A stretch of 64,000 bases of DNA, taken from contig JBMNPJ010000004.1 of the NCBI GenBank assembly GCA_050943535.1, positions 186,001 to 250,000 on the forward strand. The letters are read 5' to 3'. Source of the stretch: Massiliimalia sp050943535 (GTDB lineage Bacteria; Bacillota; Clostridia; Oscillospirales; Ruminococcaceae). The translations under genes and the position numbers were made by a program. Below the pieces are notes generated by a model that did no database searches, had not been told where the DNA came from, and saw only the letters and a program-made list of their open reading frames with translations. Position 1 is the stretch's first letter, and each line of letters begins with the position of its first letter. Positions 51,087 to 59,841 of the stretch are shown piece after piece.

Positions 51087-51860
51087 TCAATCAATAGAAA
51101 ACAGCCGGCGGGCATTTTCTGTGGTACGGTCAATCATTTCTTGAACAGGCAGGTTTTTAAGCTCTGCCATTTTTTGGGCGGTATAGGGAATCATGGAAGA
51201 ATCACACCGCTTGCCACGGAAGGGAACCGGAGCCATATATGGGCAGTCGGTTTCCAAAAGCAACCGGTCTTCGGGAATGACCTCGACTGCCTCCAGTGCT
51301 CTCCGGGCATTTTTAAAGGTCAATACACCGGTAAAACCAATGTACATTCCCAGCTTTACAATTTCTTTTGCAGTTTCGGCAGAACCGGAAAAGCAGTGAA
51401 CCACTCCGCTGGGACGGTATTTTTTTAACAGAGCCATGGTGTCTTCCCAGGCATCCCTGGCATGGATAATCACGGGAAGGTTTAGTTCTTTTGCCAGAGC
51501 CAACTGCTCTTCAAATACTTTTTTCTGAATTTCCCGTCCGGGATCTTCGTAATAATAGTCCAGGCCAATTTCTCCAATGGCTACTGCTTTTGGGTGTTTG
51601 GACAAAGCTTCCAGCTGCTGCAGGTAATTTTCCGGCAGACTGTCCGCTCCGTCGGGATGAATGCCCACACTGCAGTAAAAAAACGGATAGCGTTCGGACA
51701 ACTGGATTCCGCTTTCAGAGGAAGGGAGATCACATCCTGCATTGAGAACATAGCTGACACCGCTTTGGTGAATCTGGTCAATGATGGCTTGCTGGTCTTC
51801 CAGAAAACGAGAATCGTTATAGTGGGCATGTGAATCAAAAATATTTTGATATTGCATCAT
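51087..51860 (-). CDS. tatD: TatD-family metal-dependent DNase/hydrolase
   Basis: 257 residues. Metal-ligand motifs DSHAHYND (first His pair), IGEIGLDYYYE, HARDAWEDT and VHCFSGS, plus ETDCPYMAPVP near the C-terminus. TatD proteins are 3'-5' nucleases or D-aminoacyl-tRNA-type hydrolases. In many Firmicutes it is encoded next to metG, as here. Tandem ATG start with a GGAAAGG site. Confidence 0.93.
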   Translation of the reverse strand: MMQYQNIFDSHAHYNDSRFLEDQQAIIDQIHQSGVSYVLNAGCDLPSSESGIQLSERYPFFYCSVGIHPDGADSLPENYLQQLEALSKHPKAVAIGEIGLDYYYEDPGREIQKKVFEEQLALAKELNLPVIIHARDAWEDTMALLKKYRPSGVVHCFSGSAETAKEIVKLGMYIGFTGVLTFKNARRALEAVEVIPEDRLLLETDCPYMAPVPFRGKRCDSSMIPYTAQKMAELKNLPVQEMIDRTTENARRLFSID

Positions 51861-51886
51861 AGATTGTTTTCCTTTCCAGAAACAAG

Positions 51887-51936
51887 TTAAGGCAATACCC
51901 CCACCCAGCCTAAGCGGTGGACCGGCATTGCCTTAA
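51887..51936. repeat. Palindromic repeat copy C (TTAAGGC...GCCTTAA) between metG and tatD
   Basis: TTAAGGCAATACC (51887-51899) and GGCATTGCCTTAA (51924-51936) with an inner GCGGTGG. Related to copies at 23217 and 41246. It lies inside the methionine operon; any terminator role would be weak because no T-tract follows. Confidence 0.6.
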
Positions 51937-51969
51937 CACAGGAATTAACGGTTTGGGAAGGGAGAGTGC

Positions 51970-53958
51970 TTAGCGGATTTTAGAACCTGCAGGAATAGAA
52001 TCATCCAAAAACAGTACTTTTACATCGCCGTCAGGACAATCTGCTGCAAGGATCATACCGTTGGAGAGTACACCCCGAAGTTTTGCAGGTTTCAGGTTTG
52101 CCACAATGACAACCTTTTTGCCGATCAAATCAGCAGGAGCGTACCATGGAGCGATTCCGGAAACAACCTGACGGGTACCTTCGCCGTCATCCAGCTGCAG
52201 GCACAAAAGCTTATCAGATTTTTTCACTGGTTCGCATTCTTTGATCTGAGCTACCCGAAGTTCTACTTTGGCAAAGTCGTCAATGCCAATGACAGCTACA
52301 CCTTCCGGAGCATCTTTTTTATCAGATTTTTCTTCGCCTTTAGGTTCTTCTTTCTTTTCCTGAGCTTTCTGAGCCTGTTCGATTTCCTTTTCGATTTCTT
52401 CCATCATTTTCTTTTCATCGATCCGGGCAAACAGAGGAACAGCAGTGCCAACTTTTCCTTCTGGCAGAGCTCCGAACTGTGACAGAGAGTCCAGGGTGTT
52501 CAGCTGACAACCCAGCTGATCCATGATTTTAGCGGAAGTTTCCGGCAGGAAGGAAGACAGCAGAGCGCCAATAAAGCGGATGCTTTCCAGCAGATGGTAC
52601 AGAACGGTCTGCAGGCGTGGGAGTTTTTCTTCGTCTTTTGCCAGAGCCCACGGAGCGGTTTCGTCAATATATTTGTTGCTTCTTCTTGCCAGATTCATAA
52701 TGCTTTCCAAAGCATCTGCTACCCGGAACTGTTCCATCAGTTTGGTAACTTCTGCAACAGTGTCAGTGCAGGCTTTGCGCAGTTCTTCGTCCAGCGGTTC
52801 GCAGACGCCAGGATTTTTCACTGCGCCGTCAAAGTATTTATTGCTCATGGCAATGGTGCGGTTCACCAGATTGCCGATGGTGTTTGCCAAATCAGAGTTA
52901 TAGCGAGCAATGATGTTTTCGTAGGTGATAGTGCCGTCCTGTGCAAAAGGCATTTCCTTGAGCAGGTAGTAACGCATGCCGTCCACAGTAAAGCGTCTGG
53001 AAAGATCGTCCGCATACATGACATTGCCTTTGGATTTACTCATTTTGTCCTGACCGGACAGCAGCCACGGATGTCCGAAAATCTGTTTTGGCAAAGGCAG
53101 ATCCAAAGCCATCAGCATAATCGGCCAGTAAATGGTGTGGAACCGGAGAATATCTTTCCCGATGATATGCACATCAGCAGGCCAGTATTTGTGGAACAGT
53201 TCGCTGCTTCCGTCCGGATCATAGCCCAAAGCGGTGATGTAGTTTGTCAGAGCGTCAATCCATACATAAATAACATGTTTTGGATCAAAGTCTACTGGAA
53301 TCCCCCAGCTGAAAGAGGTACGGGATACGCACAAATCCTGCAGACCTGGTTTTAAGAAGTTGTTGACCATTTCTTTCTTTCTGGATTCCGGCTGAATAAA
53401 GTCAGGATGTTCCTCAATGTACTGCATGAGACGATCCTGGTATTTGCTCATACGGAAGAAATAAGCTTCTTCTTTGGTCTTTTTTACTGGTCTGCCGCAG
53501 TCAGGGCAGCATCCGTCTACCAGCTGAGTTTCAGTCCAGAAGCTTTCACAAGGGGTGCAGTACCAGCCTTCATATTCGCTTTTATAGATGTCACCCTGGT
53601 CATAAAGTTTTTTGAAGATTTTTTTAACGACAGCTTCATGGTAATCGTCGGTAGTCCGGATGAATTTGTCATAAGAACAGTTCATCAAATCCCAGATCTG
53701 GCGGATTTCACCGGCTACTTTATCTACATAAGCTTTTGGGCTGATTCCCATGCTGTCTGCAATTTCTTCGATTTTCTGGCCGTGTTCATCGGTACCGGTG
53801 AGGAAAAATACGTCTTTGCCCAAAAACCGTTTAAACCGGGCGATGGCGTCGGTCAATACGATTTCATAGGTGTTGCCGATATGAGGCTTTCTGGAAGTGT
53901 ACGCGATTGCGGTTGTCAAATAAAATTTTTCTTTGGATGCATTGCATTCCTGACACAT
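51970..53958 (-). CDS. metG: Methionyl-tRNA synthetase
   Basis: 662 residues from ATG at 53958 (AAAGGATC upstream). Class I signatures: HIGNTYEIV (HIGH equivalent) and KMSKSKGN, with a zinc knuckle CTPC...CCPDC. The C-terminal 110 residues are an EMAPII-like tRNA-binding domain (IGIDDFAKVELRVAQIKECEPV). It charges tRNA-Met. Preceded by a Met T-box and followed by methionine-cycle genes. Confidence 0.97.
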   Translation of the reverse strand: MCQECNASKEKFYLTTAIAYTSRKPHIGNTYEIVLTDAIARFKRFLGKDVFFLTGTDEHGQKIEEIADSMGISPKAYVDKVAGEIRQIWDLMNCSYDKFIRTTDDYHEAVVKKIFKKLYDQGDIYKSEYEGWYCTPCESFWTETQLVDGCCPDCGRPVKKTKEEAYFFRMSKYQDRLMQYIEEHPDFIQPESRKKEMVNNFLKPGLQDLCVSRTSFSWGIPVDFDPKHVIYVWIDALTNYITALGYDPDGSSELFHKYWPADVHIIGKDILRFHTIYWPIMLMALDLPLPKQIFGHPWLLSGQDKMSKSKGNVMYADDLSRRFTVDGMRYYLLKEMPFAQDGTITYENIIARYNSDLANTIGNLVNRTIAMSNKYFDGAVKNPGVCEPLDEELRKACTDTVAEVTKLMEQFRVADALESIMNLARRSNKYIDETAPWALAKDEEKLPRLQTVLYHLLESIRFIGALLSSFLPETSAKIMDQLGCQLNTLDSLSQFGALPEGKVGTAVPLFARIDEKKMMEEIEKEIEQAQKAQEKKEEPKGEEKSDKKDAPEGVAVIGIDDFAKVELRVAQIKECEPVKKSDKLLCLQLDDGEGTRQVVSGIAPWYAPADLIGKKVVIVANLKPAKLRGVLSNGMILAADCPDGDVKVLFLDDSIPAGSKIR

Positions 53959-53995
53959 AATATAAGATCCTTTCTTTATTTCATAAGCTATGATG

Positions 53996-54282
53996 AAAAC
54001 AAAAAGCTCCCGTCCCATGAAAGGACGAGAGCATATGCTTCGTGTTACCACCTTACTTCGCTTTTTCCTCGCGGAAAAAACCTTATCTGCTGCGGAGTTT
54101 TATCCTCGACAGCATATTGCGTTAACGGGCAATCCCGCCGCAGCCTAAACGAAAATGTTCGATTCGGTACGGAGCTCCAAGACCATGTTCAGATACGTTA
54201 GATTTACCCATTTCCATCCTCAGGGCTCTCTGTAAAATCATCCGTACTTACTCTTCTCTTCACAGCTTATTGAGATTATATT
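53996..54282 (-). promoter_or_regulatory. T-box leader, methionine type
   Basis: On the minus strand, AAGGTGGTAACACG (54041-54054) is the T-box sequence. Upstream, Stem I has GTAAGTACGG, CAGAGAGCC and the specifier ATG followed by G (54184-54186), a Met codon. The terminator stem GCTCTCGTCC/GGACGGGAGC (about 54006-54032) is followed by TTTTTGTTTTC. Uncharged tRNA-Met should allow read-through into metG and, if no terminator intervenes, into metF-metH. Confidence 0.92.
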
Positions 54283-54288
54283 TTCTTT

Positions 54289-54318
54289 ATTATATCCTCA
54301 AAAAACAGGTTTTGTCAA
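54289..54318 (-). promoter_or_regulatory. Promoter of the metG T-box leader
   Basis: Minus strand: TTGACA (54313-54318), 18 nt, TATAAT (54289-54294). Confidence 0.8.
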
Positions 54319-54459
54319 GAGGTGGGTCAGCTGTGATGGACAATGGGGAGAAAATCAGTTGGAAATAGGTTGAAGGGGAAAGTCTGATGTGATATAGTAG
54401 GATGTAATAAACAGCGCAGCCTGAAAGTATCTGAAATTTGACGTAAGGAGGGATTTGCT

Positions 54460-55497
54460 GTGGTAAAAACCATAGGGATTGTCAGCTTGTCCAGCGGAAT
54501 TATAGGGGAAGCCTTTGCAAAACACGAAGTAGATTTGGGGATAAAACGGTTAAATCGTTATGGAATTAAAGTAAAGTTTATGAATCATGCGCTAAAGGGC
54601 ATTGACTTTCTTCAAAAGCACCCTGAAAAAAGAGCAGAAGATTTGATTCAGGCTTTTCAGGATCCGGAAATTGATATGATTTTGTGTGCTATTGGCGGAG
54701 ATGACACCTATCGTTTGCTGCCCTATCTGTTTGAGCACGACCAATTAAAAAATGCAGTGTGTAAAAAGATATTTCTTGGATTTTCAGATTCTACGATGAA
54801 TCACTTTATGTTTCGAAAAGTGGGGTTAAATACTTTTTACGGGCAATCTTTCTTGCCGGATGTTTGTGAATTGAGTGAAGAGATGCTTCCGTATAGCAAA
54901 AGATATTTTGAGGAACTGATTACAACCGGTCACATTAAAGAAATCTGTTGCAGCGATGTCTGGTATGAGGGCAGAACCGATTTTGACGAAGGGCAGATGG
55001 GCGTCCCTTTAACAGAACATCCAAATAGAGGATATGAACTTTTACAGGGAAAACCTGTATTTTCCGGAAAAATTTACGGCGGCTGTATTGATACCATATT
55101 TGATATATTTAATGGGGAACGATATGCAGATTCTCCTGAACTTTGCGGAAAGTATGAGCTGTTTCCTTCTGCTCAGGAATGGAAAGGCAACATATTACTG
55201 CTTGAAACCAGCGAGGAACAAATGTCTCCAGAAAAATATAAAAGAGCACTTACCATTTTGAAAAATATCGGTGTTTTCGATGCAGTGAATGGAGTAATCG
55301 TAGGAAAACCCATTGATGAAATTTATTACGAAGAATATAAACGGATTTTGGTAGAAACAATCGATAACCCAGAATTGCCCATCGCATATAACATCAGTGT
55401 TGGACATGCATTGCCAAGATGTATTATTCCTTTTGGAGTAGATGCTACTGTGGATTTGGAACAACAGAAAATTGTCTTTGCGGATAAAACGGAGTAG
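54460..55497 (+). CDS. S66-family LD-carboxypeptidase / MccF-like serine peptidase
   Basis: 345 residues from GTG at 54460 with a strong AAGGAGGG site. Catalytic residues: Ser109 in GFSDST, Glu249 in LLLETSEE and His316 in GHALPR, the S66 triad. The family includes LdcA, which trims the tetrapeptide of murein, and MccF, which inactivates microcin C-like aminoacyl nucleotides. The absence of a signal peptide suits cytoplasmic recycling or immunity. Two cysteine-rich genes follow closely. Confidence 0.88.
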   Translation: MVKTIGIVSLSSGIIGEAFAKHEVDLGIKRLNRYGIKVKFMNHALKGIDFLQKHPEKRAEDLIQAFQDPEIDMILCAIGGDDTYRLLPYLFEHDQLKNAVCKKIFLGFSDSTMNHFMFRKVGLNTFYGQSFLPDVCELSEEMLPYSKRYFEELITTGHIKEICCSDVWYEGRTDFDEGQMGVPLTEHPNRGYELLQGKPVFSGKIYGGCIDTIFDIFNGERYADSPELCGKYELFPSAQEWKGNILLLETSEEQMSPEKYKRALTILKNIGVFDAVNGVIVGKPIDEIYYEEYKRILVETIDNPELPIAYNISVGHALPRCIIPFGVDATVDLEQQKIVFADKTE

Positions 55498-55525
55498 GAA
55501 GATTTTTTAAGAGGAGATGATATAG

Positions 55526-55960
55526 ATGAAATCAATTTGTGGTTCGGATTGCTGCGAGCAATGTCCCAGAAAATCTGATTGTGGCGGATGTGCTGCTACC
55601 GACGGACATCCATTTGGCGGAAATTGCATTGCCGCTGAATGTGTCAAACAGGGTGGATTAGAAGAATTCCAGCGTTTTAAAAAGATGCTCATAGATGAAT
55701 TTAACGGACTTGGAATAGAACATCTGCAGATAGAAGACTTAAATCTGCTCAATGGGTTTTATGTGAATCTGGAATATCCCCTTGCAAACGGACAGACCGT
55801 AAAACTTTTGGAAGATAACCTAGTATATCTGGGCAATCAGGTGGAAATTCCAGGAAGCGACCGGTGTTACGGTCTGGTTGCTGACGACCGTTATCTTCTT
55901 GTCTGCTCATACGGCTGTAATGGAAAGGATCCGGAAATTATCCGATATCAAAAACGATAA
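55526..55960 (+). CDS. Cysteine-rich protein, DUF3795-like N-terminus
   Basis: 144 residues. A dense cysteine head, CGSDCCEQCPRKSDCGGC with later NCIAAEC, then a region of about 90 residues with no recognised fold (GFYVNLEYPLANGQTVKLLEDN) and a last CSYGC pair. The arrangement suggests bound zinc or an Fe-S cluster. It lies 28 bp after the S66 gene. Family assignment is tentative. Confidence 0.65.
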   Translation: MKSICGSDCCEQCPRKSDCGGCAATDGHPFGGNCIAAECVKQGGLEEFQRFKKMLIDEFNGLGIEHLQIEDLNLLNGFYVNLEYPLANGQTVKLLEDNLVYLGNQVEIPGSDRCYGLVADDRYLLVCSYGCNGKDPEIIRYQKR

Positions 55961-55998
55961 AACTGGCATCCAATCATACAGATACGGGAGGAGATTAT

Positions 55999-56400
55999 AT
56001 GCTTGATGACGGAAAATTAATTGCTCCCTGCGGCATGAACTGTGCCCTGTGCCAAGCATATCAGGGAAAAGGTCTGCCATGTTATGGGTGCGGCAATGGA
56101 GGAGAACGAAAATCCTGTAAAAATTGTACCATTGCAAACTGCAACCATAAAGACAGATTTTGTTTTGAGTGCGAACAATATCCCTGTAAGCGTTTATCTA
56201 ATTTGGATAAACGGTATCGGGAAAAATATCATATGAGCATGCTGAAAAATCTGGAGGAAATTAAGGCAGATGGAATAGATGCATTTTTAAAGCATCAAAA
56301 GGAAAAATATACCTGTCCTGTATGCGGACAGCTCGTAAGTGTTCATCGAAGCGCCTGTATTTATTGTGAGCTGGAAAAGAATACAAAGAAAAAAATATAA
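55999..56400 (+). CDS. Cysteine-rich DUF3795-like protein
   Basis: 133 residues with about 16 cysteines: CGMNCALCQAY, CYGCGNGG, CKNCTIANC, CFECEQYPC, and a C-terminal zinc ribbon CPVC...CIYC. Matches DUF3795 in the N-terminal part. Third gene of a compact cluster with the S66 peptidase. Probably metal-binding; no activity known. Confidence 0.75.
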   Translation: MLDDGKLIAPCGMNCALCQAYQGKGLPCYGCGNGGERKSCKNCTIANCNHKDRFCFECEQYPCKRLSNLDKRYREKYHMSMLKNLEEIKADGIDAFLKHQKEKYTCPVCGQLVSVHRSACIYCELEKNTKKKI

Positions 56401-56420
56401 GCTTGGATATCATATCAAAC

Positions 56421-56468
56421 AAAAACCCCGCAAATCCTGTATCATGGGATTTGCGGGGCAAATTTTTT
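56421..56468 (+). terminator. Terminator of the S66 cluster
   Basis: CCCCGCAAATCC (56426-56437) pairs with GGATTTGCGGGG (56447-56458), then CAAATTTTTT. Confidence 0.88.
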
Positions 56469-56469
56469 C

Positions 56470-56544
56470 TGGCACTCCGTACGGGGTTCGAACCCGTGCT
56501 TCAAGAATGAGAATCTTGCGTGTTAACCACTTCACTAACGGAGC
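56470..56544 (-). tRNA. tRNA-Glu (anticodon CTC)
   Basis: On the minus strand the acceptor arms GCTCCGT/ACGGAGT (first pair G-T), a D arm, anticodon stem CAAGA/TCTTG around loop TTCTCAT, and a T arm with GGTTCGAACCC form a complete cloverleaf with encoded CCA. The anticodon is CTC (plus-strand bases 56509-56511), reading GAG. Confidence 0.95.
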
Positions 56545-56651
56545 AAAATTTAACACAAATTATTATACACGCTTTTCACTTCTTTGTCAATTACGTAGAA
56601 GTTTTTTGCTTAAAAATCATAAAAATATACCAAGATTCAAATTTTTGTTCA

Positions 56652-56680
56652 TTGACATTTATTTTTTGCCGTGATACCAT
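56652..56680 (+). promoter_or_regulatory. cbiK promoter
   Basis: TTGACA (56652-56657), 17 nt, TACCAT (56675-56680). The roughly 55-nt leader has a small TGCC/GGCA hairpin but no B12 box. Confidence 0.6.
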
Positions 56681-56742
56681 ATGAGGAAAGTGCCCGAAAG
56701 GCAGTTTACCCAAGAGTTAGTAAAAGGAATGGTTAAATATTT

Positions 56743-57525
56743 ATGGAAAAAAAAGCATTGCTTGTCATCAGCTTTGGAACAACTTATTCTGTGGCGCAGC
56801 ATGCCATTGGACAGATTGAAGATTGCCTGGCTGCGCAGTTTCCGGAATATGACTGTTATCGGGCGTTTACCTCCGGTATGGTCATTGCGAAACTTCGCCG
56901 GGAACAGGGAATTGAGGTATGGAACCCGGAACAGGCGATGGAGGCCTTAAAAGAAAAAGGATATAAACAGGTACTTTGTCAGACCCTTCATGTGATTCCA
57001 GGGCAGGAATATGATAAAATGCGGAGTATGCTTCGCAAATTCCGGGGAGATTTTGAATCTATTTTAGTAGGACGCCCGATGCTGTTTTTTAAGGAAGATT
57101 ATGAAATCAGTGCAAAAGCGCTGTTACAGGCAATGGAACCGCTGGAGGAACAGGAAGCACTGGTGCTTATGGGACATGGAACGGAACATTTTGCCAATTC
57201 CGCTTATTCACAATTGGAGCATATGTTTTACTTTTTAGGACATGAGCGGGTATTTGTGGGAACAGTGGAAGGATTCCCAGGACTGGATTATGTACTCAAA
57301 CGCTTGGCAGAACATGATATTAAAAAAGTTCGGCTGGCTCCGTTTATGATTGTAGCGGGTGACCATGCCAGAAATGACCTTGCCGGTGAGGAAGAAGATT
57401 CCTGGAAATCTGTATTGGAAAGCAAGGGATATGAAACCGAAACTTGGCTTCATGGTTTAGGGGAAATTCCTGCAATTGGAACCCTGTTTTCAGAGCATTT
57501 GAAAAAGGCTCAGGAATTAGACTGA
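56743..57525 (+). CDS. cbiK: Anaerobic cobalt chelatase (sirohydrochlorin cobaltochelatase)
   Basis: 260 residues. His145 in VLMGHGTEH and His208 in VAGDHARNDLAGEE are the two metal-site histidines of the CbiK family; ALLVISFGTTY opens the fold. It inserts Co2+ into sirohydrochlorin, the first committed step of the early-cobalt B12 pathway. The related cbiD and cbiL genes appear at the right end of the window. Confidence 0.94.
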   Translation: MEKKALLVISFGTTYSVAQHAIGQIEDCLAAQFPEYDCYRAFTSGMVIAKLRREQGIEVWNPEQAMEALKEKGYKQVLCQTLHVIPGQEYDKMRSMLRKFRGDFESILVGRPMLFFKEDYEISAKALLQAMEPLEEQEALVLMGHGTEHFANSAYSQLEHMFYFLGHERVFVGTVEGFPGLDYVLKRLAEHDIKKVRLAPFMIVAGDHARNDLAGEEEDSWKSVLESKGYETETWLHGLGEIPAIGTLFSEHLKKAQELD

Positions 57526-57582
57526 TTTTTTAGCCGACTGTAGGTAAACCAGCAGGCGGTGTAAGAGAGGAAAGATACATTT

Positions 57583-58827
57583 ATGAGTGGACAAGAAACA
57601 ATGACAGCACAAGAAAAACAGTATTTGCGGGAACTGGCAAAAAAACAGTTGGAATATGCAAATCTTCCTATTATGGAAGAACGCAAACAACTTTGGTATC
57701 TGCATAACAGCCTGCAGGGTCCTCGCCCTATGGTGGTTATGGAAGAAGAAACCTTTTTGGAAGAAATTCTGCCGCCGTCTCAGTGCCAAACAGCAGATGG
57801 AAAATGGATGGAACGCCAGCTTTTACAGAATATTTTGGCATATGAAATAGAAGATGACGATAAAGTGGTTCCGGACTGTTTTTATGTGGATTTTCAAATT
57901 CGGATTAAACACTGGAATGTAGAACTACATCGGGTTGTGGCAAAAGAAGGTTTAGGGTATCATGTAGATCCTATCCTGGAATGCCTGGAAGAAGACCTGG
58001 AAAAATTATCTCCATCCATCTACCACTATGATGAAGAAGAAACCAAACGCCGCCGTCAGGTAGCGGAAGAAGTGCTGGGTGACATTTTGCCGGTACGGTT
58101 TCGCAATACAACCAACCGGTGGGAATCTACCATTACCGCCAAAGCAGTGGATTTGATGGGAATGGAAAATATGTTCTGTTCTATGATGACAGAACCGGAA
58201 AAATTCCATGAACTGATGAACTTTCTCACCGATGATATTATTCGAGGATTGCGCTGGCAGGAAGAAAACGGTCTTTTGTTGTTAAATAACGGAAACGACT
58301 ATATGGGAAGCGGCAGCTATTGTTTTAACCATGAGCTGGATCATCCAAAAGATGGAAAAGTAGTGCGCTCTACCGATGTGTGGGGACACACCAACAGCCA
58401 GGAAAGTATCGGCATCTCTCCGCAGATGTATCATGAATTTATCTATCCTTATTATGCTCGTCTGGCAAAAGAATATGGTCTGCTTTATTATGGATGCTGT
58501 GAACCGGTAGATCCTTTCTGGGATGACAGTATCAGCCATTATGCTAATTTGAGAAAGGTTTCCATTTCTCCATGGTGCAATGAAGAATTTATGGCAGAAC
58601 GGCTCAGCGGCGGCAATGTGATTTATTCCCGCAAACCGTCTCCAAACTTTATCGGCGTAGAAAAGGAATTTGATGAAGATGGATTCCGGGCTTATATCCG
58701 CAAAACTGTGGACCTGACCCGTGAATGCAAAACCGAATTTATTTTCCGGGATATTTATCGTCTCAACGGAAATCTGGATAAGGTAAAACGTGCAGTTGCC
58801 ATTGTTCGGGAAGAAACCCAGCGGTAA
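57583..58827 (+). CDS. Uroporphyrinogen decarboxylase-like protein (URO-D superfamily)
   Basis: 414 residues. The C-terminal two thirds follow a URO-D/MtaA-type TIM barrel, with the metal-ligand-like segment LLYYGCCEPVDPFWD and HTNSQESIGISPQMYHEFI. The N-terminal 120 residues are extra. In classical UroD the substrate arginines sit near the start; they are not clear here, and the double Cys suggests a zinc-dependent corrinoid methyltransferase. It lies between cbiK and the cobalt transporter, so a corrinoid-linked role is inferred. Confidence 0.78.
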   Translation: MSGQETMTAQEKQYLRELAKKQLEYANLPIMEERKQLWYLHNSLQGPRPMVVMEEETFLEEILPPSQCQTADGKWMERQLLQNILAYEIEDDDKVVPDCFYVDFQIRIKHWNVELHRVVAKEGLGYHVDPILECLEEDLEKLSPSIYHYDEEETKRRRQVAEEVLGDILPVRFRNTTNRWESTITAKAVDLMGMENMFCSMMTEPEKFHELMNFLTDDIIRGLRWQEENGLLLLNNGNDYMGSGSYCFNHELDHPKDGKVVRSTDVWGHTNSQESIGISPQMYHEFIYPYYARLAKEYGLLYYGCCEPVDPFWDDSISHYANLRKVSISPWCNEEFMAERLSGGNVIYSRKPSPNFIGVEKEFDEDGFRAYIRKTVDLTRECKTEFIFRDIYRLNGNLDKVKRAVAIVREETQR

Positions 58828-58882
58828 CACAGAGTTGTAAAAAGCGAAAATAGCAAAGATGACCTTGCTTTATTCACAAAAG

Positions 58883-58923
58883 AAAATCCCTGTGAACTTA
58901 AAAAGTTCACAGGGATTTTTTGG
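58883..58923. terminator. Bidirectional terminator
   Basis: AAAATCCCTGTGAACT (58883-58898) and complement (58904-58919) with T-tract. Serves the URO-D-like gene and the facing cbiO gene. Confidence 0.9.
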
Positions 58924-58962
58924 ACACATTTTACCGGACAGGAGAAACTGAACCGGGTAAAA

Positions 58963-59841
58963 TCAATGGGATGGATGATCGGCATTTTCTTCTTTTGAAG
59001 TAGTAATTTCGGCAGCTTCCAGCAGCGTTTTGCGGGCAGCTGCAATGGTGGATGCGGTTTCATCCACAGCCAGACCATCTTTTTCTTTTAAAATTTCCAT
59101 CAGATGAGCGATTCGGGGCAGCCGCAGTGCATGTTCCCGAACCACATCTTTTTGGGAAAATACTTCTTCCGGAGTGCCGGACAGACAAACTTTTCCGTGA
59201 TCCAGAAGATAGACGTAATCGCAGTAAAGAGGGACCAGATCAATTTCGTGAGTTGCCAGGATAACAGAAATTCCCCGCTGTTCTTTAATCTGTAAAATCA
59301 GCCGAAGGATTTCGCTGACTCCGGCAGGATCCAGTCCAGCAGTAGGTTCATCCAGGATGATTACATCCGGGTTCATAACCAATACCCCTGCAATAGCCAC
59401 ACGCTTTTTTTGTCCAAAACTCAAAGCATGGGTTGGGGAGTTGAGATATTCTCCGATGCCTGTTTGTGCAACTGCCTGCTCCACCCGACGGCGGACTTCT
59501 TCTTCGGGAAGTCCCAGATTCACAGCGCCGAAAGAAACATCTTTCAAAACACTGGCAGAAAACAGCTGGTCATTGGGGTCTTGGAATACAATTCCCACCC
59601 GGCGACGCATTTGGGCAAGCCCTTTTTTGGTGTAAGACACTGGTTGACCGTCGAACAATACCTGCCCGCTGTCAGGAGTAAGCACGCCGTTGAGATTTAA
59701 AAACAGGGTGGATTTTCCTGCGCCGTTTCCCCCTAAAAAAGCGGTAATGGTTCCCTGGGGAACGGCGATATTTACATGGTCTAACGCTAACTTTCCTTCT
59801 CCGTAGGAATAGCACAGATCTTTTGTTTCGATAATATTCAT
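58963..59841 (-). CDS. cbiO: Cobalt ECF transporter ATP-binding protein
   Basis: 292 residues. Walker A GGNGAGKST, signature LSFGQKKRVAIAG, Walker B VIILDEPTAGLDP and switch His in LATHEID. The energising ATPase of the CbiMNQO cobalt importer. Its start overlaps the cbiQ stop by 4 bp. The tail is longer than usual with an Asp/Glu-rich end. ATPase family certain; metal specificity follows from cbiM and the riboswitch. Confidence 0.95.
   Translation of the reverse strand: MNIIETKDLCYSYGEGKLALDHVNIAVPQGTITAFLGGNGAGKSTLFLNLNGVLTPDSGQVLFDGQPVSYTKKGLAQMRRRVGIVFQDPNDQLFSASVLKDVSFGAVNLGLPEEEVRRRVEQAVAQTGIGEYLNSPTHALSFGQKKRVAIAGVLVMNPDVIILDEPTAGLDPAGVSEILRLILQIKEQRGISVILATHEIDLVPLYCDYVYLLDHGKVCLSGTPEEVFSQKDVVREHALRLPRIAHLMEILKEKDGLAVDETASTIAAARKTLLEAAEITTSKEENADHPSH

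Noticed and set aside
51861..51969. Possible SAM riboswitch before the metF/metH genes
   Set aside because: Only repeat copy C is present; no kink-turn or SAM-box elements, and a Met T-box precedes metG instead.
53407..54201. Plus-strand frame of 264 codons across metG and its leader
   Set aside because: Antisense to metG and the T-box; not protein-like.
56681..56743. Possible cobalamin riboswitch ahead of cbiK
   Set aside because: The leader is about 55 nt with no B12 box.
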